From Streptomyces mexicanus (GTDB lineage: Bacteria > Actinomycetota > Actinomycetes > Streptomycetales > Streptomycetaceae), in NCBI RefSeq assembly GCF_902506575.1, contig NZ_LR732544.1, positions 6,997,679-7,031,924 on the forward strand: DNA of 34,246 nucleotides, read 5' to 3'. A program made the translations under genes and the position numbers. Below are positions 22,519-30,676 of the stretch, piece after piece. Below the pieces are notes generated by a model. It ran no database searches. It saw only the letters and a program-made list of their open reading frames with translations, and was not told where the DNA came from. Numbering within the stretch: the first letter of the stretch is position 1; each line of letters opens with the position of its first letter.

Positions 22519-23499
22519 ATGAAAATCCTCGTCACCGGCGGCGCCGGATTCATCGGCTCGCACTACGTACGGACCATGCTGGACGGGGGCTATCCGGGAT
22601 TCGAGGACGCCCACGTCACGGTCCTGGACGCGCTGACCTACGCGGGGAACCGGGACAACCTGCCCGCCTCGCACCCGCGGCTGACCTTCGCACACGGGAA
22701 CATCCTCGACCGGGAGCTGCTGCGTGACCTGCTCGACGGCCAGGACGCGGTGGTGCACTTCGCGGCCGAGAGCCACGTCGACCGCTCCATCGCCAGCGGC
22801 GCCGACTTCGTCCGCACCAACGTCGAGGGCACGCAGGCGGTGCTCGAAGCCTGCCTGGCGGCCGGCGTCGAGCGCGTGGTGCACATCTCGACCGACGAGG
22901 TGTACGGCTCCATCGAGGAGGGGGTGTGGACCGAGGAGTCCCCGCTGCTGCCCAACTCGCCGTACGCCGCGTCCAAGGCGGCCTCCGACCTGATCGCCCT
23001 GGCGTACTTCCGCACCCACCGGCTGAACGTGTCGGTCACCCGCTGCTCCAACAACTACGGGCCCTACCAGTACCCGGAGAAGTTCATCCCGCTCGCCGTC
23101 ACCAACCTGCTCGAAGGACGCCCCGTCCCCGTCTACGGGGACGGCGGGCAGATCCGCGAGTGGCTGCACGTGGACGACCACTGCCGCGCCGTGCAGCGGG
23201 TCCTCACCGGCGGCCGGGCGGGCGAGGTCTACAACATCGGCGCCGGTACGGCCGTGCCGAACCTGGAACTGGCCCACCGGCTCGCCGAGCTGTGCGGGGC
23301 GGGACCGGAGATGATCCGGCACGTCACCGACCGCAAGGGCCACGACCGGCGCTACGCCCTGGACCAGGGCAGGATCGAACGCGAACTCGGCCACCGGCCG
23401 CTGACCGCGTTCGACACCGGACTGGCCGCAACCGTCGCCTGGTACCGCGACAACCCCCGCTGGTGGAAGCCGCTGAAGAACGGCGGGGACCGGCCGTGA
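22519..23499 (+). CDS. rfbB: dTDP-glucose 4,6-dehydratase
   Basis: A 326-residue extended short-chain dehydrogenase that converts dTDP-D-glucose to dTDP-4-keto-6-deoxyglucose using bound NAD+. It shows GGAGFIGSHYVR at the N-terminus, HFAAESHVDRSI, ISTDEVYGS with the catalytic Thr-Asp-Glu, NSPYAASKAASD with Tyr149 and Lys153, and RCSNNYGPYQYPEKFIP. These are diagnostic for RmlB/StrE rather than an epimerase. No clear ribosome site precedes ATG 22519; the 238-bp gap before it carries a 14-base direct repeat (CCGCGTCCCCGGCC) near 22283-22310. GTGA overlap with the next gene shows coupled translation of two consecutive deoxysugar steps. Confidence 0.96.
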   Translation: MKILVTGGAGFIGSHYVRTMLDGGYPGFEDAHVTVLDALTYAGNRDNLPASHPRLTFAHGNILDRELLRDLLDGQDAVVHFAAESHVDRSIASGADFVRTNVEGTQAVLEACLAAGVERVVHISTDEVYGSIEEGVWTEESPLLPNSPYAASKAASDLIALAYFRTHRLNVSVTRCSNNYGPYQYPEKFIPLAVTNLLEGRPVPVYGDGGQIREWLHVDDHCRAVQRVLTGGRAGEVYNIGAGTAVPNLELAHRLAELCGAGPEMIRHVTDRKGHDRRYALDQGRIERELGHRPLTAFDTGLAATVAWYRDNPRWWKPLKNGGDRP

Positions 23500-24869
23500 G
23501 CGGCCCCGTGCAGCTGGTGGCGCGCACCGGCGCCGACGTCGCCGAGCGCCTGGCGCGGTCGGCCGCGGCGGCCGAGGGCGCGCACACCGCGACCACCGAG
23601 GTGCCGGGCTGGCTGGACCTGCACCGGCACCTGAGCGGGACGGTCGTCCGGCGGATCCCGTTCTCCGGGCTCGACCACTGGTCGTTCGCCCCGGACACCG
23701 GGAACCTGCGGCACAGCAGCGGACGCTTCTTCACCGTCGAGGGACTGCACGTCAGCGGGCCGGGCACCGAGTGGGAACAGCCGATCATCGTGCAGCCGGA
23801 GATCGGCATCCTCGGCATCCTCGCCAAGGAGTTCGACGGCGTCCTGCACTTCCTGATGCAGGCCAAGATGGAACCCGGCAACCCCAACCTGGTGCAGCTC
23901 TCCCCCACCGTGCAGGCCACCCGCAGCAACTACACCAAGGCCCACGGCGGAACGGCGGTGAAGTACCTGGAGCACTTCCTCGCCCCGCGCAGGGAGCAGG
24001 TCCTCACGGACGTCCTGCAGTCCGAGCACGGCGCCTGGTTCTTCCGCAAGCGCAACCGCAACATGATCGTCGAGGCTGACGGCGACGTCCCCGTCCACGA
24101 CGGCTTCTGCTGGCTCACCCTCGGGCAGATCCTGCGGCTGCTGCGCCTGGACAACATCGTGAACATGGACGCGCGCACCGTGCTGGCGAGCGCGCCGGCC
24201 CTCCACGACGAGACGAAGGCGCTGTCGTCGGACGCCGGCCTGCTGGCCTGGTTCACCGGGGAACGCGCCCGGCACGACGTCCGTGCCCGCCGCATGCCGC
24301 TGCGCGACATCGCCGGGTGGCGGACCGACGCGCACTGCGTCAGCCGTACCGACGGCAGGTTCTTCCGGGTGGTGGCGGTCTCCGTCGAGGGGGCCGGCCG
24401 CGAGGTGGCCGGCTGGACCCAGCCGATCATCGAACCCGTCGAGCGCGGCGTGGCCGGCTTCGCCTGCCGGTTCTTCGACGGCGTCCCGCACCTCCTGGCG
24501 CACGCCCGCGTCGAGGGCGGCTTCCTGGACACCGTGGAGCTGGCGCCGACCGTGCAGTGCGTGCCGTCGAACTACGCGCCCGGGCACCGCCCGCCCTTCC
24601 TGGAGGTCCTGCTGAACGCCTCGCCCGACCGCGTCCTGTACTCGACCGTGCACAGCGAGGAGGGCGGCCGCTTCCTCAACGCGGAGAGCCGCTACCTGAT
24701 CGTCGAGACCGACGAGGCGACGACCCCCGCCCAGCCGCCCCCCGGCTACCAGTGGGTGACGCCGGGACAGCTGAACTGGCTCGCCGGGCACAGCCGCTAC
24801 GTCAACGTCCAGGCCAGGACCCTGCTCGCCGTCCTCGGCCCGGCGCTGCGGGGCGAGGGCGCGCCCTGA
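23496..24869 (+). CDS. NDP-hexose 2,3-dehydratase
   Basis: A 457-residue enzyme of the EvaA/TylX3/DnmT type, which removes water across C2-C3 of the 4-keto-6-deoxyhexose and starts 2-deoxysugar formation. It consists of two homologous halves with matching motifs: first WEQPIIVQPEIGILGILAKEF with VQLSPTVQATRSNY, and later WTQPIIEPVERGVAGFACRFF with VELAPTVQCVPSNY. Both contain the repeated FFRVVA/FFTVEG and SEEGGRF/SEHGAWF segments. GTG 23496 overlaps the preceding TGA. A 3-ketoreductase and later steps (4-ketoreductase, epimerase or aminotransferase) are not in this window. Confidence 0.95.
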   Translation: MSGPVQLVARTGADVAERLARSAAAAEGAHTATTEVPGWLDLHRHLSGTVVRRIPFSGLDHWSFAPDTGNLRHSSGRFFTVEGLHVSGPGTEWEQPIIVQPEIGILGILAKEFDGVLHFLMQAKMEPGNPNLVQLSPTVQATRSNYTKAHGGTAVKYLEHFLAPRREQVLTDVLQSEHGAWFFRKRNRNMIVEADGDVPVHDGFCWLTLGQILRLLRLDNIVNMDARTVLASAPALHDETKALSSDAGLLAWFTGERARHDVRARRMPLRDIAGWRTDAHCVSRTDGRFFRVVAVSVEGAGREVAGWTQPIIEPVERGVAGFACRFFDGVPHLLAHARVEGGFLDTVELAPTVQCVPSNYAPGHRPPFLEVLLNASPDRVLYSTVHSEEGGRFLNAESRYLIVETDEATTPAQPPPGYQWVTPGQLNWLAGHSRYVNVQARTLLAVLGPALRGEGAP

Positions 24870-24893
24870 CCCGAGCGGGTGCGCCGACGGCAC

Positions 24894-24931
24894 GAGGCCC
24901 TGTCCGGGAGGTGATCCCCGGGCAGGGCCTC
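24894..24931. terminator. Bidirectional terminator hairpin
   Basis: A 15-bp stem with a single G-U pair (24894-24908 with 24917-24931) between the convergent 2,3-dehydratase and AhpD-like genes. Confidence 0.85.
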
Positions 24932-24946
24932 GATGCCGCCGAAGGG

Positions 24947-25453
24947 CTACTGCGCCGCGCTGAGCCGGCTGGTCATCGGGGTCCACTTCTTGGGGTTGAT
25001 ACGCCAGTCCACCGCTTCCTGCCTGGTGGCGACGTTGACCCGGTTCCACAGGTTGACCAGCCCGATGTGCAGGACGACGGCGGCCAGCTGCACCTGGGTC
25101 CAGTGCCTGGCGGCCTCCTCCCAGACCTCGTCCGACACCGGGTCCTCGCGGCCGTCGATCCGCGTGGCGGCCTCCGCCAGCGCCAGCACCGAGCGCTCGG
25201 CGTCGGTGAAGCAGGTCTGTTCCCGCCAGGTCTCCACCAGCGGCAGACGGCGGTCCTCCTCCCCCGCCTCCTCGAACTCCTTGGGCTTCACGGGCAGGTG
25301 GACCGTCCGCCCGTTGATCTGGCTCACCCTGAGATGGATGAGCACGAGCGTCTGCAGCGGCACGCCGACACTGTTGACGGCCTTGACCAGCGCGCGCATG
25401 GGCGGAAGAACATCGGGAACCACCAACGAGGGGTTGGGCATCCGCGGTGACAT
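24947..25453 (-). CDS. AhpD-like/carboxymuconolactone decarboxylase-family protein lacking CxxC
   Basis: A 168-residue all-helical protein of the AhpD superfamily: LVLIHLRVSQING, FTDAERSVLALAEAATRI, and AAVVLHIGLVNLWNRVNVATRQ. The canonical family segment is SQINGCxxC, the redox Cys pair used in peroxide defence. Here the two cysteine positions are Arg49 and His52 (SQINGRTVH), so no thiol peroxidase chemistry is expected. AAGGAG stands four bases before ATG 25453; the adjacent ATG at 25456 is too close. It is downstream of, and 56 bp from, the amidotransferase-like gene on the same strand. Function unknown; a non-redox member may act as a lyase or in ligand binding. Confidence 0.85.
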   Translation of the reverse strand: MSPRMPNPSLVVPDVLPPMRALVKAVNSVGVPLQTLVLIHLRVSQINGRTVHLPVKPKEFEEAGEEDRRLPLVETWREQTCFTDAERSVLALAEAATRIDGREDPVSDEVWEEAARHWTQVQLAAVVLHIGLVNLWNRVNVATRQEAVDWRINPKKWTPMTSRLSAAQ

Positions 25454-25509
25454 CATTCTCCTTCGCAGGGGGATCGAAAATCGGTCTGCTCCCGGCAACG
25501 CCTGTTTCT

Positions 25510-26280
25510 TCAGGGAATCGGAACTGCGGCGGCCCGCTCTTTGCGCAGGCGTTCGCCGGCGGCGTGCGCGAGTGCTCGGTGAAGTCGTCGGTCGGCCGTG
25601 TGCCCGGATTCCCATTGCACGCCGATCGCGAAGGGGTGGTCCGTGACTTCCACGGCCTCGACGGTTCCGTCCCCGGCCCGTCCGGTGACGCTCAGGCCGC
25701 TGCCGATCCGGTCCACCGCCTGGTGGTGGTGGCATGCCGTCTCCGGCTCGTCCTCGTCGAGGATGCCGGCGATCCGGCTGCCGGACAGCAGCTTCAGCGG
25801 CTGACGGCCCAGCGTGAAGGTCTGCGTCCGCGGACGGTGGCCGTCATGCCCCGTGACGTCCGCCAGGTGCTGGTGCAGGGTGCCCCCGTGCAGCACGTTG
25901 AGCAGCTGCAGACCGCGGCAGATCGCCAGCACGGGCAGGCCGGCGTCCAACGCCCGGCGCAGCAGCGCCAGTTCGACGCGGTCCGCGTCCGGGGTCATCG
26001 CCCGGGTCGCCGGGTGGGCCTGCGCCCCGTACAGCGCGGGGTCCACGTCGGGTCCGCCCGGCACCAGCAGTCCGTCGAGCCGGCCGACCAGGTCCTGCGC
26101 GCCCGGCAGCAGCGGCAGCAGCAGGGGCGTGCAGCCCGCCTCGGACAGGAAGGCCACGTGCGAGTGGAGGGCCAGGGCGACGAGCAGGTCGCTGCCCTGG
26201 AGGGTGACCGGCGCCGTCCGCGCACAGATCCCGATGACCGGCCGCCGGGCAAGCTCCGGTCCGTTCGTGACTGAATTCAT
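25510..26280 (-). CDS. Class I glutamine amidotransferase-like (gamma-glutamyl-GABA hydrolase/PuuD family)
   Basis: A 256-residue protein of the PuuD-type peptidase C26 family, which hydrolyses gamma-glutamyl amides. Present: VIGICARTAP at the N-terminus, LDGLLVPGGPDVDPALYG, the nucleophile elbow AICRGLQLLN with Cys121, GGTLHQHL, and HHHQAVDRIG. The family's catalytic His-Pro-Glu after GVQW is not present: the sequence is GVQWESGHTAD, so a histidine occurs only four residues after Trp. Activity may be altered or lost. In some pathways such enzymes remove a gamma-glutamyl protecting group. ATG 26280 follows AAGGGTGG and is divergent from the ABC exporter genes, with a StrR-like box between. 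Confidence 0.85.
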   Translation of the reverse strand: MNSVTNGPELARRPVIGICARTAPVTLQGSDLLVALALHSHVAFLSEAGCTPLLLPLLPGAQDLVGRLDGLLVPGGPDVDPALYGAQAHPATRAMTPDADRVELALLRRALDAGLPVLAICRGLQLLNVLHGGTLHQHLADVTGHDGHRPRTQTFTLGRQPLKLLSGSRIAGILDEDEPETACHHHQAVDRIGSGLSVTGRAGDGTVEAVEVTDHPFAIGVQWESGHTADRRLHRALAHAAGERLRKERAAAVPIP

Positions 26281-26298
26281 GACCACCCTTGTTTCCGG

Positions 26299-26327
26299 GT
26301 TCAACTGGGGAAAGCAAGCAGATGAAA
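26299..26327. promoter_or_regulatory. Probable StrR-type activator binding site
   Basis: GTTCAACTG at 26299-26307 matches the StrR-box left half exactly (GTTCRACTG). After exactly 11 bases, CAGATGAAA at 26319-26327 matches the right half CRGTYGAAC at 7 of 9. It lies 19 bp from the amidotransferase start and about 180 bp upstream of the ABC ATPase start, in the divergent promoter region. The window's own StrR/ParB-type regulator (28400-29587) is the natural candidate to bind it. Confidence 0.5.
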
Positions 26328-26378
26328 CACGTGCTTCCCGGACAGACGGAGCCGCCAAAATATCCGCGCCGTGATGCC

Positions 26379-26401
26379 GCGGACCATCGTTCACGGTCCG
26401 C
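26379..26401. repeat. Inverted repeat in the divergent promoter region
   Basis: GCGGACC (26379-26385) and GGTCCGC (26395-26401) form a perfect 7-bp inverted repeat with a 9-base spacer, about 100 bp upstream of the ABC ATPase start. It could be an operator or an early hairpin; nothing more can be said. Confidence 0.35.
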
Positions 26402-26423
26402 TCCAGGCTGCGACTACTGAACA

Positions 26424-26441
26424 GATAGCGATCCTGCTATC
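26424..26441. promoter_or_regulatory. Operator-like palindrome upstream of the ABC exporter
   Basis: GATAGC (26424-26429) and GCTATC (26436-26441) are separated by GATCCT, within an AT-richer stretch 63 bp before the ATPase start. Such a site suits a TetR-, GntR- or PadR-type repressor that senses the exported compound; no such repressor gene is in the window. Confidence 0.4.
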
Positions 26442-26503
26442 ACAAGTGGCCGGGGAATCTTGCCCCCAGCGGAACTCTCGCAGGCCATTCAACCGAGGTG
26501 ACC

Positions 26504-27430
26504 ATGATCGAGGCCAAGAACCTCACCAAACGCTACGGCGACAAGACCGTCGTGGACGACCTGTCGTTCACGGTCGAGCCCGGCCGGGTCACCGGCTTCC
26601 TGGGCCCCAACGGCGCAGGCAAGTCCACCACCATGCGCCTGCTGCTGGGACTCGACAGGCCCGACGCCGGCGAGGCCACCGTCAACGGCGTTCCCTACCG
26701 CGAGCTGGACCGGCCGCTGAGCGTCGTCGGCGCCCTGCTGGAGGCCCGCGCCGTCCACACCGGCCGCAGCGCCTTCCACCACCTGCTCTGCCTGGCGCAG
26801 ACCCAGGGCATCGGCCGGCACCGGGTCGAGGAGGTCATCGAGCAGGTCGGGCTGGCCTCCGTGGCCCACAAGCGGGCGGGCGGCTTCTCCCTCGGCATGG
26901 GACAGCGGCTCGGCATCGCCGCCGCACTGCTCGGCGACCCCGCCGCGCTGGTCCTGGACGAGCCCGTCAACGGCCTCGACCCCGAGGGCATCGTGTGGAT
27001 CCGGAACCTGATGAAGTCGCTCGCGGCCGAGGGCCGCGCCGTCTTCGTCTCCAGCCACCTGATGAACGAGATGGCCGTCACCGCCGACCACCTCATCGTC
27101 ATCGGCCGCGGCCGGCTGGTCGCCGACTGCTCCACCGAGGAGTTCATCGAACGCAGCACGGAGCGCTCCGTCCTCGTCCGCACGCCCGACGGGACGCAGC
27201 TCGCCGGGCTGCTGCGGCGCGAGGGCGCCACCGTCACCCGCACCGCCGAGGGCGACCTCGACGTCACCGGGATCGAGGCCCCGCGCATCGCCGAACTCGC
27301 CGCCGCCGACGGCCTGGTGCTGCACGAGCTGACCACGCGGCGCGGCTCCCTCGAGGAAGCTTTCATGGAACTGACCAGGGACGCCGTCGAGTACGACGCC
27401 GACGTGCCCGCCGCCGGAGGTGTGAAGTGA
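26504..27430 (+). CDS. ABC transporter ATP-binding protein
   Basis: A 308-residue ATPase of the drug-export (DrrA-like, CcmA) class. Walker A is GPNGAGKST, the signature region is FSLGMGQRLGIAAALLGDPAALVLDEPVNGLDPEG with Walker B, and the H-loop is VSSHLMNEM. A C-terminal regulatory extension follows. ATG 26504 is preferred to GTG 26498 because GAGG (26495-26498) is then at the right distance. It overlaps the permease gene by GTGA. Together they form a two-gene exporter, probably for self-protection, with a StrR-like box and two palindromes in the promoter region. Confidence 0.95.
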   Translation: MIEAKNLTKRYGDKTVVDDLSFTVEPGRVTGFLGPNGAGKSTTMRLLLGLDRPDAGEATVNGVPYRELDRPLSVVGALLEARAVHTGRSAFHHLLCLAQTQGIGRHRVEEVIEQVGLASVAHKRAGGFSLGMGQRLGIAAALLGDPAALVLDEPVNGLDPEGIVWIRNLMKSLAAEGRAVFVSSHLMNEMAVTADHLIVIGRGRLVADCSTEEFIERSTERSVLVRTPDGTQLAGLLRREGATVTRTAEGDLDVTGIEAPRIAELAAADGLVLHELTTRRGSLEEAFMELTRDAVEYDADVPAAGGVK

Positions 27431-28266
27431 GCGCCACGACCGCGTTCGCCACCGGGTCCCGCCCGGTCTCCGGGGGCCGGGGGCCGGGCTTGGGGAACCT
27501 GATGCTGTCGGAGTGGACGAAGATCCGCTCCGTCCGCTCCACCGTCTGGTCCCTCGCCATCCTGGTCGTGCTCACCCTGGTGTTCACCGCGCTGTTCACG
27601 CAGATGGGCGTCTCGAACTGGGACAAGGCCGATGCCGCCCAGCAGGCGGAGATGCGCCTGGACCCGACCGGCACGATCCTGGGCAGCGGCATCCTGCTCA
27701 GCCAGCTCGCGGTGTGTGTGATGGGCGTGATGGCCATCGCGTCCGAGTACTCCACCGGCATGATCCGCGCCAGCCTGCTCGCCGTGCCGCGGCGGGTACC
27801 CGTCCTGGCGGCCAAGGGCGCGGTGTTCGCCCTGCTGGTCCTGGCGGTGGGCGAAGTGACCGCGTTCGGCTCCTTCTTCATCGGCGCGCCGATCCTCGAC
27901 AGCAAGGCGCCGGTCTCCCTCGGCGACCCGGGCGTCCTGCGGGCCGTCGTCGGCTGCGGCCTCTACCTGGCCCTGCTCGGACTGTTCGCCCTCGCCGCCG
28001 GCGCGATCATCCGGCACACCGCGGCCGGCATCACCGTCGTCGTCGGGTTCGTCCTGGTGATCACCCCGATGGCGGATTTGCTGCCCGGCAGCGTGGGCGA
28101 GCACATCCACGCCTGGCTGCCCACCCAGGCCGGCTTCATGATCACCCAGCAGCACTCCCGCGCCGGCGATCTGCTGGGGCCGTGGGAGGGGCTCGGGGTG
28201 CTCGCGCTCTGGACGGCCGTCCTGCTGGCCGTCGCGGCGGTGCAGATGCGGCGCCGGGACGCCTGA
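27427..28266 (+). CDS. ABC transporter permease
   Basis: A 279-residue integral membrane protein with about six helices (VWSLAILVVLTLVFTALF, ILLSQLAVCVMGVMAIASEY, GAVFALLVLAVGEVTAFGSFF, LYLALLGLFALAAGAII, GITVVVGFVLVITPMA, LGVLALWTAVLLAVAAV). An N-terminal NLMLSEWTKIRSVRSTVWS precedes the first helix, typical of ABC-2 permeases working with DrrA-like ATPases. GTG 27427 overlaps the ATPase stop, so the two are made in step. The unit ends at the hairpin 28274-28300. Confidence 0.92.
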   Translation: MSATTAFATGSRPVSGGRGPGLGNLMLSEWTKIRSVRSTVWSLAILVVLTLVFTALFTQMGVSNWDKADAAQQAEMRLDPTGTILGSGILLSQLAVCVMGVMAIASEYSTGMIRASLLAVPRRVPVLAAKGAVFALLVLAVGEVTAFGSFFIGAPILDSKAPVSLGDPGVLRAVVGCGLYLALLGLFALAAGAIIRHTAAGITVVVGFVLVITPMADLLPGSVGEHIHAWLPTQAGFMITQQHSRAGDLLGPWEGLGVLALWTAVLLAVAAVQMRRRDA

Positions 28267-28273
28267 TCCCCCC

Positions 28274-28300
28274 GCGGGTGTCCGCCCGGCGGGCACCCGC
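28274..28300 (+). terminator. Terminator of the ABC exporter operon
   Basis: GCGGGTG (28274-28280) pairs with CACCCGC (28294-28300), extended inward by GC pairs. It starts 7 bp after the permease stop and isolates the regulator gene that follows. Confidence 0.7.
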
Positions 28301-28399
28301 AAAGCCGTGCTTTGAGAGAACGTCGACCTGCTCTCCACTGCGGCTTCAGACCCTCCTGCGACCCTCGTCGGCAGCGGCAGCAGAGAGGGAGTCACAGGG

Positions 28400-29587
28400 A
28401 TGTCTCAGAGCAACGCGCAAGCCGTCTCGATCACGAGTGCGTTCAGTGCCGTCCGCCTTCAGAGCGCCGGAGCGTCGGCGCACAGCGAGTTCGACCTGAG
28501 CAATGTCGAGGAACTCCCGGCCCGCGAAGTCCCCCTTTCCGCTCTCTCCCCCGGAGTTTCCCTGCGCCGGGGCGGAACGGACCCCGCTCATGTCCGGCTT
28601 CTCGTCGACGCCGCGGATTCGGCGGAACTGCCCCCCATTCTCGTCCAGATGGACGGCTGCCGTGTCATCGACGGGCTGCACCGCCTGGAGGCCGCCCGGC
28701 TCATGGGCGCCGACACCATCCGGGCCCGTTTCCTCGACTGCTCCAACTCCGAGGCCCTCGTCATCGCCATGAAGGCGAACGGCACGCACGGCCTGCCGCT
28801 GTCGCGGGCCGACCGCGTCGCCGGCGCCCAGCGGGTCCTCACCTCCCACCCCGACTGGTCGGACCGCGCCATCGCGGGCATCACCGGGCTGAGCGCCAAG
28901 ACCATCGCGTCCCTGCGCGAGCGGTCGGCGATCGCAACGCCGCTGGGTGGCAAGCGCATCGGCCAGGACGGCAGGCGGCGTCCGGTGGACGCCGGCGAGG
29001 GCAGGCGGCGCGCCGCCGAGTACATCGCCGCCCACCCGGACGCGCCGCTGCGCCAGGTCGCCAAGGCCACCGACGTGTCGCTGGGCACGGTGCACGACGT
29101 CAGCGCCCGGCTGCGGCGCGGCGAGGGGCCCGAACGCAACGGGCGCCGCACGCACGCCGCGCGGCCGCAGCACGTGCGGCCCGTCCCGTCCGTGCCGGCG
29201 GCCGGCGACGTGACGGCGCCGGCCGGGCCGGACACCGACGGGCTGCGCCGGGTGCCGCTGCGGGTGGCCGGGGGCGCCGAGGCCGCGCCGCCGCAGCGCA
29301 GGAACCACTCCGAGCCCGCCCCCACCTGGGCGGCGGTGGCGGCCAAGATGGCCACCGACCCCGCGATCCGCTACACCGCGGACGGCCGGGAGCTGCTGCG
29401 CTGGATGCAGTCGCAGGCCACCGAGCCCGGTGAGGACTGGCGGCGGCTCATCGACGCCGTGCCGCCCCACTGGCTCGGTGTGGTCGCCCCGATCGCCGAG
29501 CACATCGGCAAGGAGTGGTGTCTGCTCGCCGAACGGCTCAGGGCCCGTCAGGAACTGTGCCGCAAACTGTCGCCCTCGGGCCCCTGA
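28400..29587 (+). CDS. StrR/ParB-family pathway-specific transcriptional activator
   Basis: A 395-residue regulator related to StrR, NovG and Tei15*. A ParB/Sulfiredoxin-like N-terminal domain (residues about 40-125: VPLSALSPGVSLRRGGTDPAHV, LPPILVQMDGCRVIDGLHRLEAARLMG) is followed by two helix-turn-helix segments. The first is RADRVAGAQRVLTSHPDWSD with RAIAGITGLSAKTIASLR; the second is YIAAHPDAPLRQVAKATDVS. The C-terminal about 150 residues are variable. Such proteins bind GTTCRACTG-N11-CRGTYGAAC and switch on cluster operons. A matching site lies upstream of the exporter and amidotransferase genes. ATG 28400 follows GGGAG. Expected to be the cluster activator. Confidence 0.9.
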   Translation: MSQSNAQAVSITSAFSAVRLQSAGASAHSEFDLSNVEELPAREVPLSALSPGVSLRRGGTDPAHVRLLVDAADSAELPPILVQMDGCRVIDGLHRLEAARLMGADTIRARFLDCSNSEALVIAMKANGTHGLPLSRADRVAGAQRVLTSHPDWSDRAIAGITGLSAKTIASLRERSAIATPLGGKRIGQDGRRRPVDAGEGRRRAAEYIAAHPDAPLRQVAKATDVSLGTVHDVSARLRRGEGPERNGRRTHAARPQHVRPVPSVPAAGDVTAPAGPDTDGLRRVPLRVAGGAEAAPPQRRNHSEPAPTWAAVAAKMATDPAIRYTADGRELLRWMQSQATEPGEDWRRLIDAVPPHWLGVVAPIAEHIGKEWCLLAERLRARQELCRKLSPSGP

Positions 29588-29636
29588 CCACCGCTCCCCC
29601 GCTCCCGGCGGCACCCGGGATCCGTGACCACCGCAT

Positions 29637-30506
29637 CTACCCCCCTGGCGGCACCGGTGCGGCGGGCACCAGGCGCAGCCGGCCCGCACCGGCCCGCTCC
29701 CGCTCGGGTGCGGCCGCTGCCGGGGTGGTGGCGGCGCACCCGGGGTGCGGCACGACCGTCACGGGCGGTTCGAGCTCCGGCAGGGCGAGCAGCACCGGCG
29801 GATCGGCCGGGCAGGGACGCCGCAGCCGTACCGCCGCGCTGGTGACGGCGTCGGCGGTGACGGTCACCGTGGTGGTCGCTGTGCCGTGGCCCCCCACGAG
29901 TCCGCTCCGCACGGCGTGCGGGTCGTGACCGGTGCCGGCCGCCACCGCCACCGCGAGCAGGTGCCAGCGCCCCTCGGGCACGTCCCGCAGGAAGTAGCAG
30001 GACGGCCGGTCGCTCGGCACGTCGACGACCGCCTGGGCGAGGGCCGGGTACTGGACGACGGCCGTGGCGAAGGCCCCCAGGAACACCCGCGCGTTGCCGT
30101 GGCCCGGTGGCAGCCTGACCGTGCCGGCGACCGATCCGGACCGCGGCGACGGTCCCGGGCCCGGCGCGGGCAGCCCGGCCCCCTGCGCGCGGCACAGCCG
30201 GCGGAACCGGCCGGGCGACAGGCCGACAGCGGCCGTGAAGGAATGCGTGAACGCATGCAGGCTGTCGTAGCCGACCGCGCGGGAGATCTCCGCGAAACCC
30301 ATCGAGGTGTTCTCGATGAGTTTCTTCGCTTCGTCAATGCGGACCGCGGCCAGGAACCTCCCGGGGCTCACCCCGGTTTCCTCCCGGAACAGGCGCGAGA
30401 GCGGGAAACGGCCGAGTGAGGCGCTGTGCGCGATGTCCGTGACGGTCAGCGGATCTGCGAATCGCTCGCGCATACAGGCGACCGCCCGCTCCACTGCTGC
30501 ATCCAT
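29637..30506 (-). CDS. AraC-family transcriptional regulator with N-terminal DNA-binding domain
   Basis: A 289-residue regulator starting at ATG 30506 (MDAAVERAVACMRERFADPL). The double helix-turn-helix of the AraC/XylS family occupies residues about 1-100 (VTDIAHSASLGRFPLSRLFREETG, ISRAVGYDSLHAFTHSFTAAVG). It is N-terminal instead of the usual C-terminal placement. The remaining about 190 residues are beta-rich and unrecognised (VFLGAFATAVVQYP, PEGRWHLLAVAVAAGTGHDP, and Thr/Val repeats), and may sense a ligand. The longer open frame to 30632 has no better start. It is divergent from the two-domain VOC gene, which it may control; convergent with the StrR-type gene 49 bp away. Confidence 0.85.
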   Translation of the reverse strand: MDAAVERAVACMRERFADPLTVTDIAHSASLGRFPLSRLFREETGVSPGRFLAAVRIDEAKKLIENTSMGFAEISRAVGYDSLHAFTHSFTAAVGLSPGRFRRLCRAQGAGLPAPGPGPSPRSGSVAGTVRLPPGHGNARVFLGAFATAVVQYPALAQAVVDVPSDRPSCYFLRDVPEGRWHLLAVAVAAGTGHDPHAVRSGLVGGHGTATTTVTVTADAVTSAAVRLRRPCPADPPVLLALPELEPPVTVVPHPGCAATTPAAAAPERERAGAGRLRLVPAAPVPPGG

Positions 30507-30676
30507 GGCCCACCCCAGGTGTGTCGTCCCACTCGACAGGGTGGCTCGTGCGCGCGGGGCTTCGCTCGAGTCCCGCTCGGGGAGCGCTACAGGATCGGTC
30601 CGGACGGGGACGAGGCGCCGGCGATCGAGCACGAATGGAGAAGCCTGCGGCGGACGCCCGCGGCTAGCGTGACGTC

